Part shown: piece by piece, positions 34,115 to 42,771 of the stretch
Numbering within the stretch: position 1 is the stretch's first letter
Layout: the number at the start of each line of letters is the position of its first letter
Assembly: GCF_944384765.1 (NCBI RefSeq)
Contig: NZ_CALWUM010000001.1
Span: 232,098 to 296,097 of the forward strand
Length of the DNA stretch: 64,000 nt
Origin: an uncultured Agathobaculum sp.
GTDB taxonomy: Bacteria > Bacillota > Clostridia > Oscillospirales > Butyricicoccaceae
Direction of reading: 5' to 3'
Program-made: the position numbers and the translations under genes
The notes under the pieces: generated by a model
Database searches by the model: none
What the model was told of the DNA's origin: nothing
The model's input: only the letters and a program-made list of their open reading frames with translations

Positions 34115-34594
34115 ATGTTTCAGATCGGCGACAAAATTGTTCATCCCCTGCACGGCGCCGGGGTGATCCAGGCGGTCGTGGAGCGCACGATCGACGGGGC
34201 GCCCGCGCAGTACTACGCGGTGCAGCCCATGCTTGGGGATACGCAGCTGTTCATCCCCATCGACGCCTGCGAAAAGCTCGGCATCCGGCCGGTCTGCTCG
34301 CGCGCGGCAGCGGAAGCGTTTTTCCGCCGTCTGGGCAGCCTGCACCGCAGCGAAAGCAAGAACTGGAACCAGCGCTACCGCGAAAATATGCTGCACATCC
34401 GCTCGGGCAATCTGCTCGAGGTGGCGCAGGTGATCAAGGACCTCACCCTGCGTGACCAGGAACGCGGCCTGTCCACCGGGGAGAAAAAAATGCTCACCTC
34501 CGCGCGGGACATCCTCGCCTCCGAGCTGTCGGTCGCACTCGGCCAGTCGCTCGACACAGTGCTGGCGGAAATCGACGATAAACTGGATATCTGA
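34115..34594 (+). CDS. CarD family transcriptional regulator
   Basis: 159 codons. The N-terminal Tudor-like RNA-polymerase interaction domain starts MFQIGDKIVHPLHGAGVIQAV, typical of CarD/CdnL/TRCF-RID; the C-terminal half is helical (KNWNQRYRENMLHIRSGNLLEVAQVIKDL ... MLTSARDILASELS). It stabilises the open complex at many promoters. Start at ATG 34115 with CGGAGG upstream. Followed by ispD-ispF, a common clostridial neighbourhood. Confidence 0.92.
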   Translation: MFQIGDKIVHPLHGAGVIQAVVERTIDGAPAQYYAVQPMLGDTQLFIPIDACEKLGIRPVCSRAAAEAFFRRLGSLHRSESKNWNQRYRENMLHIRSGNLLEVAQVIKDLTLRDQERGLSTGEKKMLTSARDILASELSVALGQSLDTVLAEIDDKLDI

Positions 34595-34598
34595 CCCG

Positions 34599-34626
34599 AA
34601 GGCTTTGCTTGCGCAAAGCCTTTGTT
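34599..34626 (+). terminator. Hairpin between carD and ispD
   Basis: Perfect 10-bp stem AAGGCTTTGC / GCAAAGCCTT followed by TGTTTG. It ends just before the ispD ribosome site, so it may only partly terminate. Confidence 0.55.
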
Positions 34627-34641
34627 TGAAGGAGAAACCAT

Positions 34642-35358
34642 ATGCTGGGAAAACGCAAAAAGAAAAACACGCTGCCCGCGGTATGCGCGGTGATCGTTGC
34701 GGCGGGTTCGTCGCGGCGCATGGGCGGCGAAAACAAACTGCTGCTACCGCTCGCGGGCACACCCGTGCTGGCACACACGCTGTGCGCCTTTGAAAAATGC
34801 GCGGCCATCCGCGACATTGTGCTGGTCTGCCGCGAACAGGACATCCTGCCCTACACCGAACTGGCGCAAAACTGCGGCGTGTCCAAGCTGCGCACAGTCA
34901 CGCGCGGCGGGGACAGCCGCACCGCTTCGGTGCTGGCGGGCGTGCAGGCCGCGCCCGCGGGCACGGCGCTCGTCGCGGTGCACGACGGCGCGCGCCCGCT
35001 TGTGTCCGAGGCCATTATCACCGAAGCTGTGCACGCAGCCGCGGAATGCGGCGCGGCCGCGCCGGTCGTCCCGGTCAAGGACAGCATCAAGCGCATCGCA
35101 GACGGCTGCATTGCCGCCGACGTGCCGCGGGACACGCTCGCCGCTGTGCAGACCCCGCAGGTATTCGAGCGCGCGTTGCTGCTGCGCGCACTCGAGGCCG
35201 CGCAGGCGGACGGCACCAGCTTTACCGACGACTGCGCCGCGGTCGAGGCGCTTGGCCACGCGGTGCGCGCCACCCACGGCAGCTACCAGAACCTCAAGAT
35301 CACCACGCCCGAGGACATCCCGGTCGCGGAGGCGCTGCTGCAAAAGGAGGCGGACTGA
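34642..35358 (+). CDS. ispD: 2-C-methyl-D-erythritol 4-phosphate cytidylyltransferase
   Basis: 238 codons. Third step of the MEP isoprenoid route: CTP + MEP to CDP-ME. The nucleotide-binding motif [16 protein letters not shown] is at about residues 17-32, [11 protein letters not shown] near 115 and the terminal [17 protein letters not shown] is typical. A Lys-rich stretch precedes the core. Ends 1 base before ispF starts. Confidence 0.95.
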   Translation: MLGKRKKKNTLPAVCAVIVAAGSSRRMGGENKLLLPLAGTPVLAHTLCAFEKCAAIRDIVLVCREQDILPYTELAQNCGVSKLRTVTRGGDSRTASVLAGVQAAPAGTALVAVHDGARPLVSEAIITEAVHAAAECGAAAPVVPVKDSIKRIADGCIAADVPRDTLAAVQTPQVFERALLLRALEAAQADGTSFTDDCAAVEALGHAVRATHGSYQNLKITTPEDIPVAEALLQKEAD

Positions 35359-35359
35359 T

Positions 35360-35833
35360 ATGCGCATCGGACACGGCTACGACGTGCACCGGCTGGTTCC
35401 CGGCCGGCGCTGCATCATCGGCGGGGTGGACATCCCGCACGAGACCGGGCTGGACGGCCACTCGGATGCAGACGTGCTCACCCACGCGGTTATGGATGCG
35501 CTGCTGGGTGCGCTCGCACTGGGCGACATCGGCAAACACTTTCCGGACACCGACCCGCGCTGGGCGGGCGCGGACAGCATCGCGCTGCTGCGGCAGGTCG
35601 CGGCGCTGGTGCGGGAGCACGGCTATGTGCTGTGCAACCTGGACGCGACCGTACTCGCCCAGGCGCCCAAGCTCGCGCCGCATATCCAGGCGATGCGCGA
35701 AAACCTCGCCGCGGCGATCGGCTGCGGGGTGGACCGCGTCTCGGTCAAGGCGACGACCGAGGAAGGGTTGGGCTTCACCGGTGCGAAGCAGGGCATTGCG
35801 GCGCACTGCGTGTGTCTGCTGGATGAGATCTGA
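35360..35833 (+). CDS. ispF: 2-C-methyl-D-erythritol 2,4-cyclodiphosphate synthase
   Basis: 157 codons. Zinc-dependent trimeric enzyme forming MEcPP. Zinc ligands in GYDVHRL (Asp8, His10) and His42 region ([17 protein letters not shown]), then [13 protein letters not shown]; the C-terminal [28 protein letters not shown] is characteristic. The start codon overlaps no gene but follows the ispD stop at one base, with AAGGAGG inside ispD. Confidence 0.96.
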   Translation: MRIGHGYDVHRLVPGRRCIIGGVDIPHETGLDGHSDADVLTHAVMDALLGALALGDIGKHFPDTDPRWAGADSIALLRQVAALVREHGYVLCNLDATVLAQAPKLAPHIQAMRENLAAAIGCGVDRVSVKATTEEGLGFTGAKQGIAAHCVCLLDEI

Positions 35834-36145
35834 ACCGCCGCAGCCTACACGCTGTGCAGACTGCACTGCGCAAACCAACCCGGCTCCTGCCGGTTCAGAT
35901 ACGCGCAGGTCGTCCCCGGAAGCGCCCACCCGCCGCGCCGGGCAGAATAATTCTGCACATTGCACAAGTCTCAACTATTATTTTTGTATATAAAGCACAA
36001 TTCCTATGGGAAGCCTTCTTTTTTAGGACCCAAAATGATGAAAATTCAAAAAACCGGAAAAAACTCTTTCCTTTCCGTTTTTTTATGCTATAATGGTAGC
36101 AGAAAGGGAATTTTATGAGTTAACGGCAACAAGGAGGCAAGCATT
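35834..36145. other. Intergenic region between ispF and the HPr-like gene
   Basis: 312 bases. The first half is GC-rich with no signal seen. From 36049 an imperfect CCGGAAA/TTTCCTTTCCG hairpin with T-run may end the ispF message; TGCTATAAT (extended -10, 36087-36094) then serves the HPr-like gene. Confidence 0.55.
36087..36094 (+). promoter_or_regulatory. Extended -10 promoter of the HPr-like gene
   Basis: TG-C-TATAAT, 52 bases before the start codon; the -35 region overlaps the T-run of a terminator-like hairpin. Confidence 0.55.
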
Positions 36146-36385
36146 ATGACCAGAGGTATTCGCGTAAAGAATACGGACGACATCCAGAAGATCAACAAGA
36201 TCGTCAGCCAGTATCCGTTTGATATTTGGATTCATGGCAAGAGCGGCATGGTAGACGCCAAGAGCCTGCTCGGTATGTTCCTGCTCTCCCTCAACGAGCC
36301 CCTGCAGCTCGTTCTGGAGGATGACGTGGACGCAACCGCGCTGTTCAAGGATCTGAAGGATTATCTGGAGATCGACGACGAGTAA
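36146..36385 (+). CDS. HPr-family protein lacking the phosphocarrier histidine
   Basis: 79 codons. The second half fits HPr: KSLLGMFLLSLN at residues 39-50 corresponds to the regulatory Ser46 segment of HPr (Ser40 here), and the C-terminal helix DATALFKDLKDYLE is typical. The first half has TDDIQKINKIV where HPr carries GIHARPA, so the His15 that takes phosphate from enzyme I is absent. Like Crh it could act only through Ser phosphorylation by HPr kinase, in carbon regulation; that role is inference. AAGGAGG precedes the ATG. Confidence 0.82.
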   Translation: MTRGIRVKNTDDIQKINKIVSQYPFDIWIHGKSGMVDAKSLLGMFLLSLNEPLQLVLEDDVDATALFKDLKDYLEIDDE

Positions 36386-36401
36386 TCGTTTTCCGCTACA
36401 T

Positions 36402-36437
36402 AAAAAAGATCAGGAGCATATACTCCTGATCTTTTTT
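36402..36437. terminator. Bidirectional terminator
   Basis: Stem AAAAGATCAGGAG / CTCCTGATCTTTT with A-run and T-run, between the convergent HPr-like and aminopeptidase genes. Confidence 0.9.
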
Positions 36438-36491
36438 TCTTTTCAATACCCTGCGCCGCGCCGCCGGTACCGCAGGCAGGCCCCAAGGCGG

Positions 36492-37553
36492 TCACAGGAT
36501 GACCAGCGACTTGGGCGCTTCGGTCAGATCGATGCAGCCGTCCTCGATCACATACAGCATGTCTTCGATGCGCACGCCGAACTTGCCCGGCAGATAGATG
36601 CCCGGTTCCGCCGTCACAATCGCGCCCGCGGGCAGCGGCGCGGTCATGCGCGGCCCCGCGACCGGCGCTTCGTGGATCTCCAGACCGACGCCATGGCCGA
36701 ACGTGTGGCCGAAGGCCGCGCCGTAACCCGCCTCGGCGATCACGCGGCGCGCTGCCGCGTCCACCTCGTGTCCGCTCACGCCCGCCTTGCACGCGGCGAT
36801 GCCCGCAAGCTGGGCGTTCAGCACGGTGTCATACACGGTCTGCATCTCGTCGGTCACATGGCCGACCGCGACCGTGCGTGTCATATCCGAGCAGTAGCCG
36901 TCCACGATGCATCCAAAGTCCATGGTGACAAAGTCGCCTGCCTCGATCTGCTTTTCGGTCGGCACGCCGTGCGGCTTGGAACTGTTCGCGCCCGAAACCA
37001 CAATCGGGTCAAAGGACATATTCTCCGCCCCATAGTGCAGCATCAGATAGGTCAGCCGCGCGGCGATCTCCTTTTCGGTCGCGCCCGGCCGTATGTCGTT
37101 CATCACTTCTTCGAGCGCCTGCTCGGCAATGCGCTGCGCGGCGACGATCTTCTCGACCTCATCGTTCTCCTTGCACAGGCGCAGCTGCCCGACGCCGTCC
37201 TCCAGCCGCACGGCGGTCGCGTGCAGCGCGGTCGCCCAGGCGGTGTAGTCCGCATAGGTCAGCATCCGGTCCTCGAGTGCGACGCGCTTGACGCCGTCCT
37301 GCTCGATCAGTTCGTTGATCGCCGCGGTGTAGCTCTTGCCGCCGATCTCACGCACCTCAAAGTCGCCGATCGCGGCGCGCGCCGCCTCAACATAGCGGAA
37401 ATCCGTGAAAAACACCGCCTGTTTGGCAGATAAGTACACCGCGCCCGCGGTCGAATGGAAACCGGTCGCGTAGCGGCGGTTGACCTCGCTTGTCAGCACC
37501 AGTGCGTCATACGGCGCCTCGGTCAGCATCCGCCGCAGTTCATCTCGTTTCAT
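36492..37553 (-). CDS. M24 family Xaa-Pro aminopeptidase/dipeptidase
   Basis: 353 codons. Creatinase-like N-domain (about 1-125) and pita-bread metallopeptidase domain. Metal ligands are visible: Asp in VTMDFGCIVDGYCSDMTRTVAVG (two Asp), His in FGHTFGHGVGLEIHEAP, Glu in VTAEPGIYLPGKFGVRIEDM. It removes N-terminal residues ahead of proline. The ATG at 37553 is used with GGTGAGG upstream; a GTG at 37568 overlapping the aroQ stop is the alternative. Last gene of yqeG-TIM-aroQ-peptidase. Confidence 0.92.
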   Translation of the reverse strand: MKRDELRRMLTEAPYDALVLTSEVNRRYATGFHSTAGAVYLSAKQAVFFTDFRYVEAARAAIGDFEVREIGGKSYTAAINELIEQDGVKRVALEDRMLTYADYTAWATALHATAVRLEDGVGQLRLCKENDEVEKIVAAQRIAEQALEEVMNDIRPGATEKEIAARLTYLMLHYGAENMSFDPIVVSGANSSKPHGVPTEKQIEAGDFVTMDFGCIVDGYCSDMTRTVAVGHVTDEMQTVYDTVLNAQLAGIAACKAGVSGHEVDAAARRVIAEAGYGAAFGHTFGHGVGLEIHEAPVAGPRMTAPLPAGAIVTAEPGIYLPGKFGVRIEDMLYVIEDGCIDLTEAPKSLVIL

Positions 37554-37564
37554 TGATAATCGCC

Positions 37565-37999
37565 TCACCCGATAATTGCTTTGACCGCGTCAACGGCCAG
37601 CAGATAACTGTGTTTGCCAAAGCCCGCGATAACGCCCGCGCACACCGGCCCGATGACCGACTTGTGGCGGAACTCCTCGCGCGCGTGCACGTTGGACATG
37701 TGCACCTCCACACAGGGCAGGCGCACTGCCGCGATCGCGTCGCGGATGGCGTAGCTGTAATGCGTGTAAGCGCCCGCGTTGATGATGATCGCGTCGCAGT
37801 CCTCGCGCGCCGCGTGGATGCGGTCGATGATCGCGCCCTCGGAGTTGGACTGGAACACCGAGCATTCCATACCCAGGCGCTCGCACTTGTTGACCACCTC
37901 GGCGTTGATCGAGGCCAGGGTGTCGGTCCCGTAGATGCCCGGCTCGCGCTGGCCGGTCAGGTTGAGGTTGGGGCCGTGGATCAGCATGACTTTTTTCAT
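37565..37999 (-). CDS. aroQ: 3-dehydroquinate dehydratase, type II
   Basis: 144 codons. Shikimate pathway enzyme, dodecameric type II. Motifs: [18 protein letters not shown] at 8-25 including the catalytic Tyr24 region, [14 protein letters not shown] near 49, [16 protein letters not shown] near 74 and [20 protein letters not shown] near 98-117. The ATG overlaps the end of the preceding TIM-barrel gene by 4 bp. Confidence 0.96.
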   Translation of the reverse strand: MKKVMLIHGPNLNLTGQREPGIYGTDTLASINAEVVNKCERLGMECSVFQSNSEGAIIDRIHAAREDCDAIIINAGAYTHYSYAIRDAIAAVRLPCVEVHMSNVHAREEFRHKSVIGPVCAGVIAGFGKHSYLLAVDAVKAIIG

Positions 38000-38856
38000 T
38001 TCTTTATCTCCTCACAATATAATTGCATCATGGTCACCGCGTCTTCGGCCTGGGTGCCCGCGGATTCGCAGATAAAGGTCGGCGCGTAGCCGCGCGCCGC
38101 CGTCTCCTGTGCGACCGGCGCAAAGTCCGGGCCGTAGACCGTATCGGCAAAGGTCAGGTGGCGGATCTCGCCTTTGTCGTTGTATTCAATATGCGAAAAA
38201 TGCGCGTGCAGGATGCGGGTGCGCTCGATGCCGATGGTGTTCTCCATCAGATCGAACAGGCGCTTGACATCCTCGCGCGTGGACATACCGCCGTTTGTGC
38301 GGCAGTTGAGGTGTCCAAAGTCGATGCATGGCAACAGGCGGTCGTCCGCCGCAACCAGCTCGCACACCTCCTCGGCCGAGCCGAGCACGCTCTTTTTGCC
38401 CATGGTTTCCAGGCAAACCGTGCACCCGGTCAAGTGCGCCTCATCGAGCGCGCGCAGGATGTTGCGGACGTTTTCGTGCGTGTTGCGCATCGCGCGCTCA
38501 CGCGTCAGTTTGCCCTGCCCGCCGCAGTGCACCACCATGCGCGTGGCGCCCAGCGGCACGGCAAGGCGCGCGGTTTCGAGTACATAGCCCACATTTTTCT
38601 CCATGCGCTCGCTCTCCTCCGAGGAAAGGTTGATGAAATATGGCGCGTGGATGCTCATCTGGATGCCGTGTGCCTTGGCCGCCGCGCCGATTTTCCGCGC
38701 GGTGTCCTCCCCGCAGCGCACGCCGCGGCCGCACTGGTATTCAAACGCGGTCAACCCCTTGGCAGCGAGCCAGGCGGGCGCATCCTCACTTTTCTTATGG
38801 CCCTCGGCGGCAAAGGATTCCGAATTGCCCGCCGGGCCGAATTTTGCTTCAGGCAT
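37996..38856 (-). CDS. Endonuclease IV-like TIM-barrel protein
   Basis: 286 codons. AP-endonuclease family 2 / xylose-isomerase-like barrel. Metal-ligand positions of Endo IV are present: [11 protein letters not shown] near 68, [10 protein letters not shown] near 108, CLETMGKKS near 148, [10 protein letters not shown] near 180, [12 protein letters not shown] near 218 and FICESAG near 266. It may cleave DNA at abasic sites or, as a relative, act on sugars. It overlaps yqeG and aroQ by 8 and 4 bp. Confidence 0.85.
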   Translation of the reverse strand: MPEAKFGPAGNSESFAAEGHKKSEDAPAWLAAKGLTAFEYQCGRGVRCGEDTARKIGAAAKAHGIQMSIHAPYFINLSSEESERMEKNVGYVLETARLAVPLGATRMVVHCGGQGKLTRERAMRNTHENVRNILRALDEAHLTGCTVCLETMGKKSVLGSAEEVCELVAADDRLLPCIDFGHLNCRTNGGMSTREDVKRLFDLMENTIGIERTRILHAHFSHIEYNDKGEIRHLTFADTVYGPDFAPVAQETAARGYAPTFICESAGTQAEDAVTMMQLYCEEIKK

Positions 38857-39361
38857 GGCCGTCCCTCTCCTTCATTCTGCGCCGGCCGCGCGCGATAAAG
38901 CCGCGCTCGAGCTGATAGCGCACATTGATCCAGAAAAACCGCCGGTCGAGCGTTTCCACATAGCAGGTCAGCGCGCCCGCGCGGTTGCCGCCGAATACAT
39001 CGGTAAAAATCTGGTCGCCCACAACCGCAATCTGCTTGAGCGGCAGACCGAGCTGCGACGCCGCACGGCGAAAGCCCGCGGCAAACGGCTTGCCCGCCCG
39101 GCAGATGAAATCCACGCCGAGCGCGCGGCAGAACCTGCCCACGCGCGCTTCGCGGTTGTTGGAAAACACCAGCACGCGCAGTCCCGCCTGCTGTAAGCCA
39201 TGGATAAACGGCGCCAGCTGTTCGGGCGGCAGCGCGGCCTTGTGCGAGGCCATTGTGCCGTCCAGATCGATCAGCACGCCGCGCACGCCGCGGCTCTCCA
39301 GCAGGGCCGGGGTGATATCATAAATCGAGTCGAAAACATAATCGGGTATCAGCTTGCTCAT
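38849..39361 (-). CDS. YqeG family HAD IIIA-type phosphatase
   Basis: 170 codons. HAD motif I is IDLDGTMAS near residue 32, motif II VFSNNRE near 66 and motif III/IV GKPFAAGFRRAASQLGL with AVVGDQIFTDVFGGN near 112-126. This family is widespread in Firmicutes, often near aro genes; the natural substrate is uncertain. AGGAG lies before the ATG at 39361. It heads the operon that continues with aroQ. Confidence 0.9.
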   Translation of the reverse strand: MSKLIPDYVFDSIYDITPALLESRGVRGVLIDLDGTMASHKAALPPEQLAPFIHGLQQAGLRVLVFSNNREARVGRFCRALGVDFICRAGKPFAAGFRRAASQLGLPLKQIAVVGDQIFTDVFGGNRAGALTCYVETLDRRFFWINVRYQLERGFIARGRRRMKERDGHA

Positions 39362-39484
39362 TCATTCACTCCTGCGTTCTTACTGTGGCAGCTGCCACAT
39401 ATAGTGTAATGGAATTTGTCCAAAAAGTCCAGAGCAGCGCGCACGGTCTGCCGCGCGCTGCCAAGCACAAGGGAGTTGATCACA

Positions 39485-40255
39485 ATGGTATATACGAAAA
39501 ATCTGATTCTGGTATGCACCGGCCGCGACGCGCTGCGCGCCGCCGGACAGGGGATGCCGGTGCTGCATCTGTGTCTGGGTATCTCACCTGCGGGCGCGCT
39601 GCAGCGCCTGCAGCTGCCGACCGCGCAAACCCGCTGCCTGCTCGGCCTGTGCGACCCGCCGCGCGACCTCGCGGACTGCAACGCGGACCGGCTGGCGGCC
39701 GATCTGGTATTTGAGGCGCGGCGCACGGACGCGCCTGGCGTGTTCGCGGATTTCGAGCACGACACCCCGCAGGGCCGCCGCCTGCTCTCCGCGTTTGACA
39801 AAGCGCTGCACGAAGCGGACATCCCGTTCTATGTCCCGCTCGCCTGCGGCCGCGCGCTCACCCATGCGGTGCTCACCACGCCGACCGCGCTCTCGGGCGG
39901 CAGCCTGACCGCCTACATCTCCTCCTTGCAGGGAATCTATGGCGCAGCGCGCATCGCGGCGTTTCTCCAGCCGGTTTCGCAGGATTTCGCCCTGCCTTCG
40001 TCTTCCCCAAACGGGAAAACGCTCACCCCGACCGAGCGCGCGCATCTGCTTGCACGCACGGGCTCGCAGACCTTTTTCTCGCGCGAGCTGTGCGCCAAAT
40101 ACTTCACCTATACCGACAGCGACGGCCGCGCGCACTTTGTGCTCTATGACGACGCCTCCACGCTCGAGGCCAAGCTCGCTCAGCTCGCGGGCTGCGGCGT
40201 GCAGACCGTGTTTGCCCTGTTTCCGGACGCAGAGGCGCTGCTCAATCCGTCGTGA
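39485..40255 (+). CDS. Protein of unknown function
   Basis: 256 codons, no signal peptide or membrane helix. Segments such as SGGSLTAYISSLQGIYGAARIAAFLQPVSQDFALP and KYFTYTDSDGRAHFVLYDDASTLEAKLAQLAGCGVQTVFALFPDAEAL resemble the last strands of glycoside hydrolase 18-like barrels of spore-wall enzymes, but no catalytic DxE motif was seen, so this is only a resemblance. AGGGAG precedes the ATG at 39485. Its 3' end overlaps the convergent ybaK gene by 14 bp. Confidence 0.65.
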   Translation: MVYTKNLILVCTGRDALRAAGQGMPVLHLCLGISPAGALQRLQLPTAQTRCLLGLCDPPRDLADCNADRLAADLVFEARRTDAPGVFADFEHDTPQGRRLLSAFDKALHEADIPFYVPLACGRALTHAVLTTPTALSGGSLTAYISSLQGIYGAARIAAFLQPVSQDFALPSSSPNGKTLTPTERAHLLARTGSQTFFSRELCAKYFTYTDSDGRAHFVLYDDASTLEAKLAQLAGCGVQTVFALFPDAEALLNPS

Positions 40256-40721
40256 TGGGCGCGGTTTTGGCGCGTGTGAGATCGAGCAGGTCGGCGGGCG
40301 CGCACTCGATCTGGTAGCCGATCTTTCCCGCGGAGACGATGACCGACGGCAGCGCGTTGACGCTCTCGTCAAACACGGTCGGGAACGCTTTTTTCATACC
40401 CACCGGTGAGCAGCCGCCGCGCACATAGCCGGTCAAACCGAGCAACTCCTTGACGTGCACCAGCTCGACCGACTTCTCCCCTGCCGCCTTGGCCGCTTTT
40501 TTCAGGTCAAGCTCTTTTGCAACCGGGATGACAAACACATGGAAGCCGCCCGACTTGCCGCGCGCAACCAGCGTTTTGAACACCTGCTCCACATTCTGTC
40601 CCAACAGCTGTGCGACGGACACGCCGTCCACCGCCTCCTTGCCGTGCGGGTATTCGTGCGGGGTGTAAGCGATCTTGTGCTGTTCGAGCACACGCATCAC
40701 ATTGGTTTTATCCGAAGCCAT
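40242..40721 (-). CDS. ybaK: Cys-tRNA(Pro)/Cys-tRNA(Cys) deacylase, YbaK type
   Basis: 159 codons. Trans-editing factor that hydrolyses mischarged Cys-tRNA(Pro). Family features: NVMRVLEQHKIAYTPHEYPH at the start, GQNVEQVFKTLVARGKSGGFHVFVIPVAKELDLKKAAKA, then GYVRGGCSPVGMKKAFPTVFDES with the conserved GGCSP loop. Start ATG 40721. A good promoter lies at 40754-40782. A second, different YbaK-domain gene occurs at 44350. Confidence 0.92.
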   Translation of the reverse strand: MASDKTNVMRVLEQHKIAYTPHEYPHGKEAVDGVSVAQLLGQNVEQVFKTLVARGKSGGFHVFVIPVAKELDLKKAAKAAGEKSVELVHVKELLGLTGYVRGGCSPVGMKKAFPTVFDESVNALPSVIVSAGKIGYQIECAPADLLDLTRAKTAPITTD

Positions 40722-40753
40722 TTTTCTCGCTCCAATCTGCATTTTATACAGAT

Positions 40754-40782
40754 ATTATAGCTTCCTTTTGTGCAATAAGCAA
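40754..40782 (-). promoter_or_regulatory. Promoter of ybaK
   Basis: Minus strand TTGCTT, a 17-base spacer and TATAAT, 32 bases before the start codon. Confidence 0.65.
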
Positions 40783-40962
40783 GAAATATCCCGCGGGCTT
40801 CCCGGCCGGGAAACCCCCTCCGTTTGGATCATTTTTCCTGTCCAGGCGGGTGCGGCTTACCTGTCCCCGGCCGTTGTTAACACTTTTTTCATCCTGCTTA
40901 CACAAAAACGCCACACTGATATCCCAAAATAGGAGTATTCCCTGTGGGAGAGGAGTGTGCCC

Positions 40963-41637
40963 ATGCGCGTTTTGCTGCTTGGATCAATGGATAATGAAAA
41001 AATACCGCTTGCCTTGCGCAAGGAACATATTCTGTACGACCATATCGCCGATCCGGAGGCGGAGCCGCCCGTTCTGCCCGACGGCGTTTACGATGTGATC
41101 ATTCTGTTTGCCGGCCGCATGGGAAAAAGCGTCCCCGATTATCTGCCGCAGGCCCTCACCTCGCTGCGTGAAAACGGTATTTCGCTGCCCGTGCTCGTGC
41201 TGACCGCGCACCTGCCGGCCCGCGACCGCATCCTCATCCTGGACGCCGGTGCGGACGATGTGCTGTCCGCCCCCTTTCAGGTGGGCGAGATGCTCGCCCG
41301 CGTGCGTGCGCTCAGCCGCCGCGGCCCGCTGCTGCAGCCCCGGCTGCTCACAGCGGGCGACCTGACGCTCGACCGCAGCCACTGTATGCTGCGCCGCGGT
41401 GAGGCGGAGGTTCGCCTGTCCGGCAAGGAGATGCAGCTGGTCGAACTGTTCCTGCTGCACCCTGGCCAGGTGCTGCCGCGCGCCATGCTGCAGCACAAGG
41501 TTTGGGGGCCGGACAACGAATACACCTATAACAACATTGAGGTCTATCTGTCCCTTGTGCGGCGCAAACTGCGCGCGATCGGCTCCAGTGTGCAGATCCA
41601 CGCCGAGCGCGGGGTCGGCTACTACATGGAAGCATGA
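40963..41637 (+). CDS. OmpR-type response regulator with degenerate receiver
   Basis: 224 codons. The C-terminal winged helix (about 128-222) is normal: LSGKEMQLVELFLLHPGQVLPRAMLQHKVWG and YLSLVRRKLRAIGSSVQIHAERGVGYYME. The receiver (1-118) lacks the phosphorylation pocket: the acidic pair is replaced by GS (7-8), the phospho-Asp position reads Phe in VIILFAG (43-51), and the conserved Lys is Ala in LSAPF; Thr81 remains. No histidine kinase is nearby. It probably works without phosphorylation. GAGAGGAG precedes the ATG. Confidence 0.88.
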   Translation: MRVLLLGSMDNEKIPLALRKEHILYDHIADPEAEPPVLPDGVYDVIILFAGRMGKSVPDYLPQALTSLRENGISLPVLVLTAHLPARDRILILDAGADDVLSAPFQVGEMLARVRALSRRGPLLQPRLLTAGDLTLDRSHCMLRRGEAEVRLSGKEMQLVELFLLHPGQVLPRAMLQHKVWGPDNEYTYNNIEVYLSLVRRKLRAIGSSVQIHAERGVGYYMEA

Positions 41638-41673
41638 AAAGAGGCTTCGGAATGTGTTCCGAAGCCTCTTTTT
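41637..41673. terminator. Bidirectional terminator
   Basis: Stem AAAAGAGGCTTCGGAA / TTCCGAAGCCTCTTTT between the convergent response regulator and rubrerythrin genes. Confidence 0.92.
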
Positions 41674-41709
41674 GTATCCGTTCTCCGCCGTGTGGCAGCG
41701 GTCAGCAGA

Positions 41710-42249
41710 TCAATAGTTCTCCGCCTTGATCTCAAAGTATGCCTGCGGATGCGCACAAACCGGGCACACCTCGGGCGCTTCCTTGCCAACCACGATGTGG
41801 CCGCAGTTGGAGCACTTCCAGATGCAGTCGCCGTCGCGCGAGAAGACGATCTTGTTCTCCACATTGGAGAGCAGCTTGAGGTAACGCGCCTCGTGCTCCT
41901 TCTCAATTGCACCGACCTGCTCGAACAGGAACGCGATATCTTCAAAGCCTTCCTCATGCGCTTCCTTTGCGAAGGTATCGTACATATCGGTCCATTCGTA
42001 GTTCTCGCCCGCAGCCGCAGCCTTCAGGTTTTCCGGGGTGGAGCCGATGCCGTCGTTGAGCAGCTTAAACCAGATCTTCGCATGCTCCTTCTCGTTGCCT
42101 GCGGTCTCCTCAAAGATCTTGGAGATCTGAACATAGCCGTCCTTCTTTGCCTTGGAGGCAAAATACAGATATTTGGTATGTGCCATGGACTCGCCCGCAA
42201 ATGCGGTCTGGAGATTTGCTTCCGTCTTGCTGCCCTTTAAGTTTGCCAT
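41710..42249 (-). CDS. rbr: Rubrerythrin
   Basis: 179 codons. Non-haem di-iron peroxidase that protects anaerobes from H2O2. The four-helix domain has the Glu/His ligands in [35 protein letters not shown] and [13 protein letters not shown]; the C-terminal rubredoxin-like domain has CSNCG and CPVCA. The ATG at 42249 is 10 bases from AGGTG, better than an ATG 12 bases upstream. It follows perR by about 50 bases and is probably transcribed with it. Confidence 0.96.
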   Translation of the reverse strand: MANLKGSKTEANLQTAFAGESMAHTKYLYFASKAKKDGYVQISKIFEETAGNEKEHAKIWFKLLNDGIGSTPENLKAAAAGENYEWTDMYDTFAKEAHEEGFEDIAFLFEQVGAIEKEHEARYLKLLSNVENKIVFSRDGDCIWKCSNCGHIVVGKEAPEVCPVCAHPQAYFEIKAENY

Positions 42250-42301
42250 AATAACATGCACCTCACTTTTTTATTTTTTCAGCCGGGAAACCCGGCCAAA
42301 A

Positions 42302-42691
42302 TCACACTGCTTGCTGCTTGCAGTCCCGGCAGATGCCCTCAAACAGGATCTCGTACCGCTGCACCTCAACGCCCGAGGCGTCCTCCACCCGCTCGATCAG
42401 GTTATCCAGCGGCGGCATATACACATCAAACACCCTGCCGCAGTGCGCGCAGCGCACATGGTAGTGCTCTTTCAGGTTGAAGTCATACCGATCCGCCCCG
42501 TTCGGAACAGGCACGCGCCGGATCTCGCCCTGGCTGGCCAACTGGTTGAGGTTGCGGTAAACTGTCGCCTTGCTGATCGAGGGATGCTCCGCCGCCACGG
42601 CGGCATACACGGTATCCGCTGTCGGATGATCGTGCATACGGAGCACGGTCTGCAGCACGATCTGCCGCTGCACCGTATTTCGCGTCTGTAT
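42302..42691 (-). CDS. perR: Fur family regulator (PerR-like) with a probable AUA start
   Basis: 129 codons as called. Winged helix DHPTADTVYAAVAAEHPSISKATVYRNLNQLASQGEI, then dimer domain with HYHVRCAHCGRVFD and two structural CxxC pairs (CAHC, CRDC). The only standard in-frame start, GTG at 42673, has no ribosome site and would remove the conserved QTRNTVQRQ start. AAAGCGGGTGAT, 10 of 12 bases of the ideal site, lies 7 bases before ATA (42691), exactly where homologs have Met; ATT at 42694 is the alternative. A peroxide-sensing role is inferred from the linked rubrerythrin. Confidence 0.88.
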   Translation of the reverse strand: MQTRNTVQRQIVLQTVLRMHDHPTADTVYAAVAAEHPSISKATVYRNLNQLASQGEIRRVPVPNGADRYDFNLKEHYHVRCAHCGRVFDVYMPPLDNLIERVEDASGVEVQRYEILFEGICRDCKQQAV

Positions 42692-42706
42692 AATATCACC
42701 CGCTTT

Positions 42707-42731
42707 CTAATTAGTATTTATTATCAATTAG
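42707..42731 (-). promoter_or_regulatory. Fur/PerR-box-like inverted repeat
   Basis: 25-base imperfect palindrome with CTAATT/AATTAG ends and an AT-rich core, between the -10 box and the ribosome site of perR. Position suits autoregulation; the match to the PerR consensus is only partial. Confidence 0.5.
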
Positions 42732-42760
42732 ATTATAGCGTCATTACCGAAACCTGTCAA
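42732..42760 (-). promoter_or_regulatory. Promoter of perR-rbr
   Basis: Minus strand consensus TTGACA, a 17-base spacer and TATAAT. Confidence 0.85.
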
Positions 42761-42771
42761 GTGTTTTTTGC

